From an uncultured Mycoplasmatota bacterium (GTDB taxonomy: Bacteria; Bacillota_I; Bacilli_A; RF39; UBA660): a DNA stretch of 13,134 nucleotides. The notes below the pieces were generated by a model, which did not search any database, had not been told where the DNA came from, and saw only the letters and a list, made by a program, of their open reading frames with translations. Within the stretch, counting starts at the first letter, position 1. The number at the start of each line of letters is the position of its first letter. Of this stretch, positions 1-6,550 are shown in pieces. A program made the translations under genes and the position numbers. The DNA is taken from NCBI GenBank assembly GCA_947572405.1, contig CANPBV010000038.1, forward strand, positions 1-13,134, given 5' to 3'.

Positions 1-78
1 AAAAAAGGATTTTTACTTTTTTCATTCAAAATCCCCATAACTCTTTACACTAAGCCTTTAAATCCCATATTTTTTTCA

Positions 79-107
79 TTGCATTCCCCCCTTAACTGTG
101 TTATGAT
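79..107 (+). promoter_or_regulatory. Probable sigma-A promoter of miaB (extended -10)
   Basis: A TTGCAT -35-like box at 79-84 is followed, after 17 nt, by TATGAT at 102-107. A TGn extension (TGT, 99-101) directly precedes the -10. The predicted start point is near 114, giving a leader of about 17-23 nt. The -35 matches consensus only in TTG, so the call rests on the extended -10 and the spacing. I see no gene in 1-127. Confidence 0.55.
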
Positions 108-130
108 TTTAGGTAATAAGAAAAGAAGTG

Positions 131-1561
131 ATGAAAATGATTTTACCAAATTTAAAAGAAGCAAAACAAAGAACAGATAAAGAAGTTATCATTAAAACTG
201 ATGAGTATCATGTAGATGAAGAACTAAAAAAGATTGGAAAAAATAAAAAGTATTTTTTAAAAACTTATGGATGCCAAATGAACGAACATGATAGTGAAAA
301 TATAAAAGCAATTTTAGAAGAAATGAGTTTTACAGAAACAGATACTATGGAAGAAGCAGACTTTATTTTATTAAATACATGTGCGATTAGAGAGAATGCC
401 CATAATAAAGTGTTTGGTATGGTAGGAAGAATGAAACATTTACGGGAGATAAAACCCGATTTAATTACGGGTATTTGTGGTTGTATGGCCCAAGAAGAAA
501 CCATTGTAGAAGAGATCATGCAGAAATATAAATGGTTGGATATTGTTTTTGGAACTCATAATATTCATAGACTCCCTCAAATATTAAGAGAAAAAATGGA
601 AAAGCAGAAACAAGAAATAGAGGTCTTTAGCATTGAAGGAGATATTATTGAAAATATTCCTGTAAAAAGAGATAGTAAATATAAGGCTTGGATTAATATC
701 ATGTATGGGTGTGATAAATTTTGTACTTATTGTATAGTTCCTTATACAAGGGGAAAGCAGAGAAGTAGAACACCAAACTTTATTCTAGATGAAGTAAAAG
801 AATTAATCAAAGATGGTTATCAAGAAGTTACACTGTTAGGACAAAATGTAAATGCCTATGGAAAAGATTTAAAAATAGATTATAGTATGGCGAATTTATT
901 AGAGGATGTAGCCAAAACAGGAATTGCCAGAATTCGCTTTGTCACAAGTCATCCATGGGATTTTACAGATGAAATGATAGATACAATAAAAACTTATGAT
1001 AATATTATGCCATATATTCATTTACCACTTCAGTCTGGTTCAAATAGAATTTTAAAATTAATGGGAAGACGTTATACCAAAGAATCTTATTTAGAATTAT
1101 ATCAAAAATTAAAGCAAGCACTGCCATATTCTTCTATTACAACTGACATTATTGTTGGCTTTCCAGGAGAAACAGAAGAAGACTTTAAAGAAACATTAGA
1201 AGTTGTGAGAGAATGTAGGTATGATTCAGCATTCACCTTTATTTTTTCTGCCAGAATAGGCACACCAGCCATCCAAATGGAAGATCATGTATCATTAGAA
1301 GAAAAAGAAAAAAGATTATATGAATTAAATGAATTAGTGAATCATTATGCTAAAAAGGCCAACGATAGGTATCTAGGAAAAGTAGTACCAGTTTTAATTG
1401 AAGGAGTAAGCAACAAAAGTTCTAACATGATGATGGGATATACAGATACTATGAAATTAGTGAATGTAAAGAATGCTGATGATTTCATAGGAAAAATTGT
1501 AAACGTAAAAATAACAGATGTTAAAACATGGAGTTTAGATGGAGAACTTGTAGTCGATTAA
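131..1561 (+). CDS. miaB: tRNA-2-methylthio-N6-dimethylallyladenosine synthase MiaB
   Basis: MiaB is a radical-SAM methylthiotransferase that adds the 2-methylthio group to i6A at position 37 of tRNAs reading UNN codons. It acts in the cytoplasm and carries two [4Fe-4S] clusters. Numbering from the GTG at 128, the N-terminal UPF0004 domain has its three cluster cysteines at about 49 (YGCQMNEHDSE), 85 (NTCAIRENA) and 119 (GCMAQ). The radical-SAM CxxxCxxC motif is at 195/199/202 (GCDKFCTYCIVPYTRG). A C-terminal TRAM-like region follows from about 410. The length, about 476 aa, is typical. Start choice is open: GTG 128, ATG 131 and ATG 137 are all in frame behind a purine-rich stretch (119-128). 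I take 131; 137 is equally possible. In Bacillus subtilis miaB lies upstream of cotE, and the same order is seen here. Confidence 0.96.
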   Translation: MKMILPNLKEAKQRTDKEVIIKTDEYHVDEELKKIGKNKKYFLKTYGCQMNEHDSENIKAILEEMSFTETDTMEEADFILLNTCAIRENAHNKVFGMVGRMKHLREIKPDLITGICGCMAQEETIVEEIMQKYKWLDIVFGTHNIHRLPQILREKMEKQKQEIEVFSIEGDIIENIPVKRDSKYKAWINIMYGCDKFCTYCIVPYTRGKQRSRTPNFILDEVKELIKDGYQEVTLLGQNVNAYGKDLKIDYSMANLLEDVAKTGIARIRFVTSHPWDFTDEMIDTIKTYDNIMPYIHLPLQSGSNRILKLMGRRYTKESYLELYQKLKQALPYSSITTDIIVGFPGETEEDFKETLEVVRECRYDSAFTFIFSARIGTPAIQMEDHVSLEEKEKRLYELNELVNHYAKKANDRYLGKVVPVLIEGVSNKSSNMMMGYTDTMKLVNVKNADDFIGKIVNVKITDVKTWSLDGELVVD

Positions 1562-1583
1562 TTGACAAGTTTTTTCTTTTTTT
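1545..1583 (+). terminator. Intrinsic terminator after miaB
   Basis: A 7-bp inverted repeat, AACTTGT (1545-1551) and ACAAGTT (1565-1571), encloses a 13-nt loop and runs into two T tracts up to 1583. The left arm overlaps the last codons of miaB. The stem is short and AT-rich with a long loop, so termination may be partial. Confidence 0.55.
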
Positions 1584-1595
1584 GAGCTATTTTTA

Positions 1596-1624
1596 TTGCC
1601 TAATAAACTTGAATTTGATAAACT
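1596..1624 (+). promoter_or_regulatory. Possible promoter of the 181-aa gene
   Basis: TTGCCT (1596-1601) is spaced 17 nt from TAAACT (1619-1624), which is preceded by a TGA extension (1616-1618). Each box matches consensus at 4 of 6 positions. The predicted start point, near 1631, coincides with the first base of the Shine-Dalgarno AGGGAGGGA (1631-1639). Confidence 0.4.
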
Positions 1625-1645
1625 GAAAGTAGGGAGGGATAGCTT

Positions 1646-2191
1646 ATGACAAACCTTGAAAAAATAGATTTTGCAGTTTTAACTACATTGGGGGCTCATC
1701 CCGATTATTCTGAAATTATGACGGAAATATTAACAAAAAAATTATTAGATAAAGATCCTTTTGTAACTGCTAAATATTTTTCTAGAGCCAATGATGCCAG
1801 AGCTCATATGATAGAAGTAAGCGATTTAGATTTACTTTCAGAAGTGATCAAAAATGCAGTAAAAGTTTCTTTTCTATTAGAACAAAAAGGGGTTGCGACT
1901 ACAGGGGAAGAAACCTATTTAGAGGGTGCAAAAGATAAGACTCTATTTGGATCGACAGCTTGTAAATGGATTAGTAACCAGTTAGAAAAGTATCCCAAGA
2001 AAAGTTTGGATGATATTTTAGAAAGGCATCCTGAGATTTTGCCTATTTTAGTGTCTGTATTTGAAGAAACCAGATATGGAACAAGTCCTGTCATAACCAA
2101 GGAAGAATTAGATAATCCTGATTTAATTCATTCTCTTTTTTTGGTATTAGATCGCATTGAAAATGATATTCATTCTTATACAGAAGCGTAG
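1646..2191 (+). CDS. Unrecognised 181-aa cytoplasmic protein between miaB and cotE
   Basis: I do not recognise this protein. The ATG at 1646 has a strong Shine-Dalgarno (AGGGAGGGA, 1631-1639) about 6 nt upstream, so the start is secure. The product is acidic and mixed, probably mostly helical. It has no signal peptide, no membrane segment and no cysteine motif (a single Cys, in the STACKW segment, about residue 106). Segments that may be conserved are the N-terminal LTTLGAHPDY, the central YLEGAKDKTLFGSTACKW and HPEILPILVSVFEETRYG. It occupies the slot held by ymcA in Bacillus subtilis, but I see no clear likeness to the helical YlbF/YmcA family. Codon use resembles its neighbours, so there is no sign of recent transfer. 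No terminator is evident directly after it, so read-through toward the next gene is possible. Confidence 0.85.
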   Translation: MTNLEKIDFAVLTTLGAHPDYSEIMTEILTKKLLDKDPFVTAKYFSRANDARAHMIEVSDLDLLSEVIKNAVKVSFLLEQKGVATTGEETYLEGAKDKTLFGSTACKWISNQLEKYPKKSLDDILERHPEILPILVSVFEETRYGTSPVITKEELDNPDLIHSLFLVLDRIENDIHSYTEA

Positions 2192-2295
2192 TAAATAAAA
2201 CGAAATATAAGTGAAAAATTATACTTTTTTGTGTTGTTATTCGAAAAAACGTAGGAAATAATGTTGTTCGTATTAATATATTAGGTGATAATGCC

Positions 2296-2616
2296 TTGGA
2301 AAAATATGAATCTAATCTGCCCTTTTCCTATGAAATTACATATTCACTTGATTTAAAAGAGCTACAAGTGGATGGGAGAACTTTTTTTGAGTATTGTAGT
2401 TGGGGCGATAGTGGCCTAAGTTCTTATTCATTAAAAGTTGATAAGAGAATAGGAGATATTATTTGTCATATTGATATGGAAAAAGTAATTAGAGGTGATG
2501 GATACAATTGGGAACCTTCTAGTTTATTAATGACGGCTATTATGAATTGTGTGGAGCAAGGAAAACATGTTGCTTCAACTATAGACCCAAAAGAAAAACA
2601 AAAAGTATTAAACTAA
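2296..2616 (+). CDS. Unrecognised ~106-aa protein, TTG start uncertain
   Basis: I do not recognise this protein. The best start is TTG at 2296, 6 nt after a Shine-Dalgarno-like AGGTGAT (2283-2289). No in-frame ATG or GTG offers an alternative. The frame stays open upstream to 2215 and reads like coding sequence (for example NNVVRINILGDNALEKY just before and across the TTG). The true protein may therefore be longer, either from a non-canonical start or after a frameshift in the T tract at 2225-2230. The visible part alternates beta-like segments (SYEITYSLDLKELQVDG, YSLKVDKRIGDIICHIDM) and ends in a helix and a basic tail. It has no signal peptide or membrane segment. A terminator follows it and cotE lies downstream under its own signals, so it is not clearly part of a coat operon. 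Confidence 0.65.
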   Translation: MEKYESNLPFSYEITYSLDLKELQVDGRTFFEYCSWGDSGLSSYSLKVDKRIGDIICHIDMEKVIRGDGYNWEPSSLLMTAIMNCVEQGKHVASTIDPKEKQKVLN

Positions 2617-2620
2617 ATTT

Positions 2621-2653
2621 GATATAAATAATTCCATTTATATCTTTTTCTTT
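2621..2653 (+). terminator. Intrinsic terminator before cotE
   Basis: A perfect 9-bp inverted repeat, GATATAAAT (2621-2629) and ATTTATATC (2636-2644), has a 6-nt loop and is followed by TTTTTCTTT. The stem is AT-rich but the geometry is classical. Confidence 0.75.
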
Positions 2654-2657
2654 GTTC

Positions 2658-2683
2658 ACTTTTTAAGGCTTTCGCATAGATTA
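2658..2683 (+). promoter_or_regulatory. Candidate sporulation (sigma-K/sigma-E type) promoter of cotE
   Basis: CATAGATTA at 2675-2683 fits the Bacillus sigma-K -10 consensus CATANNNTA exactly, with AC at 2658-2659, 15 nt upstream, as the minimal -35. It also matches most of the sigma-E -10 CATACANT, but no sigma-E -35 is present at the right distance. Bacillus subtilis cotE is transcribed by sigma-E and sigma-K, which fits. The predicted start point, near 2690, falls on the Shine-Dalgarno, so the leader would be very short; this weakens the call. Confidence 0.4.
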
Positions 2684-2703
2684 TAAGTGAGAGGTGATAA
2701 AAA

Positions 2704-3237
2704 GTGGCATATAAAGAGATTGTAACGAAAGCAGTAATCGGAAAAGGAAAAAAATATTTCAAAAATAACTATAGTATTGAGTCCACTGATAACCCTACTA
2801 CAGTATTAGGTTGCTGGGTAATTAACCACAAATTTAAAGGTTATAAATCTGGTGATAAGATTGGGGTAGATGGTTCATTTGATGTAAACATTTGGTATTC
2901 TTATGAAAATGATTCCAAAACAACAGTTGTCAATAAAAAATTCGATTATAATGACTTATTAAATGTGAAAACAAGAAATGATGTGGATTTAACTGGTGAC
3001 ACTGATATTATTGTACGCTCTTTAAAACAACCCACTTGTTCTAAAGTAAACATTTTGGATGGTGGTGTAATCAATTTTGATATAGAAAAAGAATTGGGTG
3101 TTGAAATTGTAGGAGAAACAAAAATGAAAATAGCCATTGAAGAAGAAGAAGATCCATGGGATGAAATTGATGATGAAGTAACAGAAGAAGTGGAACAAGA
3201 AATTGAGAATAGTGTAACAGAAGACTACATAAAATAA
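2704..3237 (+). CDS. cotE: Outer spore coat morphogenetic protein CotE
   Basis: CotE is made in the mother cell and organises assembly of the outer coat around the forespore. The 177-aa product matches the family in length and along its body: an N-terminal YKEIVTKAVIGKGKK, then LGCWVINHKF (35-44), DVNIWYSY (60-67), KQPTC (108-112) and VEIVGETK (133-140). It ends, like Bacillus CotE, in a strongly acidic tail (from about 146, EEEEDPWDEIDDE). The tail region is the part known in Bacillus to help recruit other coat proteins. The start is GTG 2704, placed 5-7 nt after GAGAGGTGAT (2689-2698). It is a single-gene unit with terminators on both sides and a candidate sigma-K-type promoter. It has no signal peptide or membrane segment, as expected for a cytoplasmic mother-cell protein. 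Confidence 0.95.
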   Translation: MAYKEIVTKAVIGKGKKYFKNNYSIESTDNPTTVLGCWVINHKFKGYKSGDKIGVDGSFDVNIWYSYENDSKTTVVNKKFDYNDLLNVKTRNDVDLTGDTDIIVRSLKQPTCSKVNILDGGVINFDIEKELGVEIVGETKMKIAIEEEEDPWDEIDDEVTEEVEQEIENSVTEDYIK

Positions 3238-3272
3238 AGTGTCAACCAAAAAGTGTTGACACTTCTTTTTTT
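3237..3272 (+). terminator. Strong intrinsic terminator of cotE
   Basis: A perfect 10-bp inverted repeat, AAGTGTCAAC (3237-3246) and GTTGACACTT (3255-3264), has an 8-nt loop and is followed by CTTTTTTT. It begins on the last base of the cotE stop codon. Its right arm contains the TTGACA used in the rpsP promoter call. Confidence 0.92.
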
Positions 3273-3284
3273 GTATGATATATT
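3256..3284 (+). promoter_or_regulatory. Sigma-A promoter of rpsP, overlapping the cotE terminator
   Basis: A consensus TTGACA (3256-3261) is spaced exactly 17 nt from TATATT (3279-3284), which carries a TGA extension (3276-3278). The -35 lies inside the right arm of the terminator hairpin and the spacer covers its T tract. The predicted start point is near 3291, about 20 nt before the rpsP ATG. TATGAT at 3274-3279 is an alternative -10, but it would leave only 12 nt of spacer. Confidence 0.75.
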
Positions 3285-3310
3285 AATTACTAGTGAAACG
3301 GAGGGATAAT

Positions 3311-3589
3311 ATGGCAGTTAAATTAAGACTAAAAAGAATGGGATCAAAAAAGAAACCTTTTTATCGTGTTGTAGCAGCTGATTCAAGAAGCCCAAGAGAT
3401 GGAAGATTTATTGAAACGGTTGGAACTTATAACCCAATCACAGAACCAGCCGAAGTAAAAATCGATGAAGAAGTAGCTATGAAATGGTTAAGGGATGGAG
3501 CAATTCCTACTGATACAGTTAGAAACTTACTCAAAAAGCAAGGTATCTTAGAAAAATTCCATAATGAGAGAATGAGTAAGAAAGCATAA
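3311..3589 (+). CDS. rpsP: 30S ribosomal protein S16
   Basis: S16 is an early-assembling protein of the small ribosomal subunit that binds the 5' domain of 16S rRNA. The 92-aa product carries the family signature: MAVKLRLKRMGSKKKPFYR at the N-terminus, VVAADSRSPRDGRFIE, and VGTYNP followed by the WLRDGAIPTDTVRNLL segment. The start is ATG 3311, behind GGAGGG (3300-3305). A GTG at 3293 is in frame, but it lies upstream of the Shine-Dalgarno and would add a non-homologous six residues. The gene is followed 2 nt later by khpA. In Bacillus rpsP is flanked by ffh upstream and by ylqC/khpA, rimM, trmD and rplS downstream; here only the khpA partner remains. Confidence 0.97.
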   Translation: MAVKLRLKRMGSKKKPFYRVVAADSRSPRDGRFIETVGTYNPITEPAEVKIDEEVAMKWLRDGAIPTDTVRNLLKKQGILEKFHNERMSKKA

Positions 3590-3591
3590 CT

Positions 3592-3837
3592 ATGGATTTA
3601 GCGGAATTAACTACTTACTTAGTGAAAAACTTAGTAAGTGAACCAGAGATGGTATCAGTAAAGAGATTTGATGATGAAGAAGACATTATCACTATTCAAG
3701 TATTGGTTGGTAGTGATGATATGAAAGCTGTCATTGGTGCAGGAGGAAAAATAGCAAACGCAATTCGTACCATTGTACAAGCTTCCGCCTCTATTCATTA
3801 TCAGAAAAAAGTGAGAATTAATATTGATTCCTTTTAG
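3592..3837 (+). CDS. khpA: KH-domain RNA-binding protein KhpA (YlqC family)
   Basis: KhpA is a small single-KH-domain RNA-binding protein that in related Firmicutes pairs with KhpB and influences cell division and elongation. The 81-aa product is the usual length. It has the KH core DDMKAVIGAGGKIANAIRTIV, with the GxxG loop as GAGG (49-52). The loop is often more charged in relatives. The ATG at 3592 is 2 nt after the rpsP stop, and any Shine-Dalgarno (AAGAAAG) would lie within the rpsP end, which points to translational coupling. A terminator begins inside its own stop codon, so rpsP-khpA is a two-gene unit. Confidence 0.93.
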   Translation: MDLAELTTYLVKNLVSEPEMVSVKRFDDEEDIITIQVLVGSDDMKAVIGAGGKIANAIRTIVQASASIHYQKKVRINIDSF

Positions 3838-3861
3838 AAGCGAGAAATTCGTTTCTTTTTT
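3836..3861 (+). terminator. Intrinsic terminator after khpA
   Basis: AGAAGCGA (3836-3843) pairs with TCGTTTCT (3849-3856) in an 8-bp stem with one G-U pair and a 5-nt loop, followed by a T run to 3861. It overlaps the khpA stop codon. Confidence 0.75.
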
Positions 3862-3862
3862 C

Positions 3863-3891
3863 TTGTATAAACTACCACTTTATACTATAAT
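3863..3891 (+). promoter_or_regulatory. Promoter of the uppS-cdsA-rseP operon
   Basis: A perfect TATAAT (3886-3891) lies 17 nt after TTGTAT (3863-3868). The predicted start point is near 3898. That places the ATG at 3901 almost at the 5' end and supports the Shine-Dalgarno-served ATG at 3916 as the real uppS start. Confidence 0.65.
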
Positions 3892-3915
3892 ATTAAATAG
3901 ATGGTGAGGTATTAT

Positions 3916-4650
3916 ATGGATGACAGTAAAATCAAAATCCCATATCATGTTGGCATTATAGTAGATGGAAATGGTAGATGGGCAGAAGAACAAGGAAAGA
4001 AAAGAAGTTATGGACATAAAATTGGTTCTGAAAATCTTGAGAAATTAAGTCGCTATATTTTAAGTCAAACTGGTGTAAAAATATTAAGTGTTTATGTTTT
4101 TTCGACTGAAAATTTTAAACGCAGTAAGGAAGAAGTAGATTACTTAATGAATTTGTTTACAAAAAAATTTAAAAGCGATGCAAAACTGTATCAAAAAGAA
4201 AATATTAAAGTTGTATTCTCTGGAAGAAGAGAGCCATTAAGTGAAGAAGTTTTAAAAACAATAGATGAAATTACAGAAATGACAAAAAATAATACAGGAG
4301 GAATTTTAAATTTTTGTTTAAATTATGGAGGGAGAGCAGAAATTATTGACGCAACTTTGAAAATTTCTAAAGATTTGGGACAAAATAAAATAACAGAAGA
4401 AGAAATCAACGAAGATTTATTCGCGCATTATCTTTATCAAGATCTGCCACCTATTGATTTTTTAATTCGGACAAGCGGCGAATATCGAATCAGTAACTTT
4501 ATGTTATGGCAAGCTTCTTATGCAGAATTTTATTTTCCAGAGACTTATTTCCCTGATTTTAATAATGACGAATTTGACAAAGCAATTTTAGAATATACCA
4601 AAAGAGATAGACGATTTGGAGGAAACCATTATGAAAAAACGAATCCTTAG
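3916..4650 (+). CDS. uppS: Undecaprenyl diphosphate synthase (cis-prenyltransferase)
   Basis: UppS condenses isopentenyl diphosphate units onto farnesyl diphosphate to make the C55 lipid carrier for peptidoglycan and wall polymers. It acts at the inner face of the membrane. The product (244 aa, usual length about 250) has the catalytic Asp in VDGNGRWA (16-23), the VYVFSTENFKRS segment (59-70), and DFLIRTSGEYRISNFMLWQ (181-199), ending with RDRRFGG. I chose ATG 3916 over the in-frame ATG 3901 because GGTGAGGT (3903-3910) sits 5 nt before 3916 and the promoter starts near 3898. It overlaps cdsA by 20 nt. Confidence 0.96.
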   Translation: MDDSKIKIPYHVGIIVDGNGRWAEEQGKKRSYGHKIGSENLEKLSRYILSQTGVKILSVYVFSTENFKRSKEEVDYLMNLFTKKFKSDAKLYQKENIKVVFSGRREPLSEEVLKTIDEITEMTKNNTGGILNFCLNYGGRAEIIDATLKISKDLGQNKITEEEINEDLFAHYLYQDLPPIDFLIRTSGEYRISNFMLWQASYAEFYFPETYFPDFNNDEFDKAILEYTKRDRRFGGNHYEKTNP

Positions 4651-5443
4651 TGCCCTGATTATGGCAATTATTTTAATTCCACTTTTTTTTAAGGGAGGAA
4701 TTCTATTTACTTTAGGTGTTTATTTGATATCTTTATTTGCTTTAAAAGAATTTTTAGATATGAAAAGTACTAAGAAAGAATTACCTGAATTTATTCACTT
4801 TATCAGTTATATGATGATAACCCTTTTAATTTTCTTTAATGTGAGTGCGGAGCATTCTAAGGAAATATTAATTTTAACAATGGATTTTAGAGTAATTGCT
4901 GGCTTATTTTTAACATTCCTAATCCCAACTGTATTATATCATGACAAAAAGAAATATAGTATTAACGATGCCTTTTATTTAATTGGCGGAATTTTCTTTT
5001 TAGGAACCTCTGTATCGTTGTTTATCTTAATTAGAGAAAGGGGAATTTTATTATTAACCTATTTATTACTAATTACAATTATTACAGATACCTATGCTTT
5101 TTTTACTGGATCATTAATTGGAAAGCATAAACTATTAGAGGAAATATCTCCTTTAAAAACTTGGGAGGGAATGATAGGAGGTACTTTATTTGCAGTTCTT
5201 GTGGCAGTAAGCTTTTATCATACGGTGATTAATTCACAAACCTCAATATGGAGTTTAATTTTAATTACAACATTTTTATCATTTTTAGGACAATTAGGAG
5301 ATTTGTTTTTTTCCGCTATTAAGCGTTATTATGGAAAAAAAGATTTTTCTAATATGATTCCAGGTCATGGGGGAATATTAGATCGAATTGATAGTATTAT
5401 TTTTGTAGTACTAGGTTATGTTTTTTTTATTAGTATTTTATAG
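4631..5443 (+). CDS. cdsA: Phosphatidate cytidylyltransferase
   Basis: CdsA converts phosphatidic acid and CTP to CDP-diacylglycerol, the precursor of anionic phospholipids. The 270-aa product is a polytopic membrane protein with roughly eight hydrophobic segments. The family signature is complete at 228-254: SAIKRYYGKKDFSNMIPGHG, then GILDRID. The cytoplasmic TDTYAFFTGSLIGK and SPLKTWEG segments precede it. ATG 4631 is chosen because TGGAGGA (4617-4623) lies 7 nt upstream. The TTG at 4616 is in frame but overlaps the Shine-Dalgarno. The overlap with the uppS end implies coupled translation. Confidence 0.96.
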   Translation: MKKRILSALIMAIILIPLFFKGGILFTLGVYLISLFALKEFLDMKSTKKELPEFIHFISYMMITLLIFFNVSAEHSKEILILTMDFRVIAGLFLTFLIPTVLYHDKKKYSINDAFYLIGGIFFLGTSVSLFILIRERGILLLTYLLLITIITDTYAFFTGSLIGKHKLLEEISPLKTWEGMIGGTLFAVLVAVSFYHTVINSQTSIWSLILITTFLSFLGQLGDLFFSAIKRYYGKKDFSNMIPGHGGILDRIDSIIFVVLGYVFFISIL

Positions 5444-5458
5444 AAAAGAGGAATTTTG

Positions 5459-6505
5459 GTGACAATTATATATTTTATTTTAATATTAGGGATTATTGTT
5501 TGTATTCATGAATTTGGTCATTTCCTATTTGCTAAAAAAGCAGGGATTTATGTTTATGAATTTTCAATAGGAATGGGTCCAAGATTATTTAAATGGAATC
5601 GAAAAAATGATGAAACAGTATATTCTATAAGGTTGCTTCCCATAGGGGGGTTTGTCCAAATGGCGGGAGAAGATTTGGAAAATGATGAAAAATCAGAAAT
5701 TCCAAAAGGTAAAATGATGCAAAATAAAAAATGGCATCAAAGATTTTTAACCATTATAGCAGGAGTAATGTTTAATTTTATTCTTGCCATTGTATTATTA
5801 TTTGTAATTGCGCTTATTCATGGAGCTCCTTATTTAGGAACTAGAGTTGGTGAAGTGGAAGAAAATAGTCCAGCAGCGATAGCAGGTTTAGAAATAGGCG
5901 ATAAAATTATTAAAGTGGGAAATAAAAAAGTAAGTAATTCTGATATATTAATGTTAGAGGTCCAAGTTCAAAATGGAAAAGAAACGAATTTGGTTGTAGA
6001 AAAAAAGGATGGGAAAATACAAGAGATTATAATTGTTCCTAAAAAAGTAACTGTAGATAAAAAAGAAGGTTATCAGTATGGATTTGGTTTAGAAACCAAG
6101 ACAGAAAAAGGAATCATTGGAGCAATTAAATATGCATTTGGGAAAACGGTTAGTTTGGTAGAACAAATGATTTTTATTATTGGATATCTATTTACTGGAA
6201 AACTAGCTTTAAGTAGTTTAGCAGGTCCAGTTGGAATATTCCAAGTAGTAGGAGAAACAGCGAAAACAGGAATTTTAAATATTATTTACTTAATTGCCTT
6301 TATGAGCATTAATGTTGGATTTTTAAATTTGCTTCCAATTCCAGCATTTGACGGTGGAAGATTATTATTCTTAATTATTGAAAAAATAAAACGAAGCCCA
6401 GTGAGTCCAAAAGTAGAAAATACGATTCATTCAGTTGGATTTATCTTACTTATGATTTTAATGGTAGTGATTACCTATAATGATATTTTACGATTATTTC
6501 ATTAA
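5459..6505 (+). CDS. rseP: Site-2 intramembrane metalloprotease RseP/RasP
   Basis: RseP cleaves membrane-anchored anti-sigma factors and remnant signal peptides within the membrane. The 348-aa product has the zinc-binding HEFGH (about 17-21) in the first membrane helix, a PDZ domain (about 125-200, with SPAAIAGLEIGDKI), and the third zinc ligand in NLLPIPAFDGG (about 290-300). Transmembrane stretches lie near 1-25, 95-120, 275-290 and the C-terminus. The start is GTG 5459, 6 nt after GAGGA; the adjacent TTG 5456 is too close to the Shine-Dalgarno. It follows cdsA by 15 nt. In Bacillus dxr separates cdsA and rasP and proS follows; neither is here. Confidence 0.95.
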   Translation: MTIIYFILILGIIVCIHEFGHFLFAKKAGIYVYEFSIGMGPRLFKWNRKNDETVYSIRLLPIGGFVQMAGEDLENDEKSEIPKGKMMQNKKWHQRFLTIIAGVMFNFILAIVLLFVIALIHGAPYLGTRVGEVEENSPAAIAGLEIGDKIIKVGNKKVSNSDILMLEVQVQNGKETNLVVEKKDGKIQEIIIVPKKVTVDKKEGYQYGFGLETKTEKGIIGAIKYAFGKTVSLVEQMIFIIGYLFTGKLALSSLAGPVGIFQVVGETAKTGILNIIYLIAFMSINVGFLNLLPIPAFDGGRLLFLIIEKIKRSPVSPKVENTIHSVGFILLMILMVVITYNDILRLFH

Positions 6506-6513
6506 AATAACTT

Positions 6514-6542
6514 GACCTTCTCCCTAGGGGAAGGTCTATATT
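6514..6542 (+). terminator. Hairpin after rseP, possible terminator
   Basis: The most GC-rich hairpin of the window: GACCTTC plus TCC (6514-6523) pairs with GGGG plus AAGGTC (6527-6536), about 10 bp with one G-U pair and a 3-nt loop. The tail that follows (TATATTTC) is only weakly T-rich, so termination efficiency is doubtful and it could act as an attenuator for the ABC genes. TTGACC (6512-6517) at its base and TATATT (6537-6542) could form a promoter with a long 19-nt spacer. Confidence 0.55.
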
Positions 6543-6550
6543 TCTATATA

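Noticed and set aside
1..34. Inverted repeat GGATTTT/AAAATCC next to a run of six A, a possible minus-strand terminator
   Set aside because: No minus-strand gene lies to its right in the window, and on the + strand no T tract follows. In such AT-rich sequence a 7-bp repeat with a 14-nt loop is weak evidence.
1562..1593. TTGACA in the miaB terminator as a -35 for the next gene
   Set aside because: The nearest -10-like sequence (TATTTT, 1588-1593) is 20 nt away and poor. The pair at 1596-1624 is better placed.
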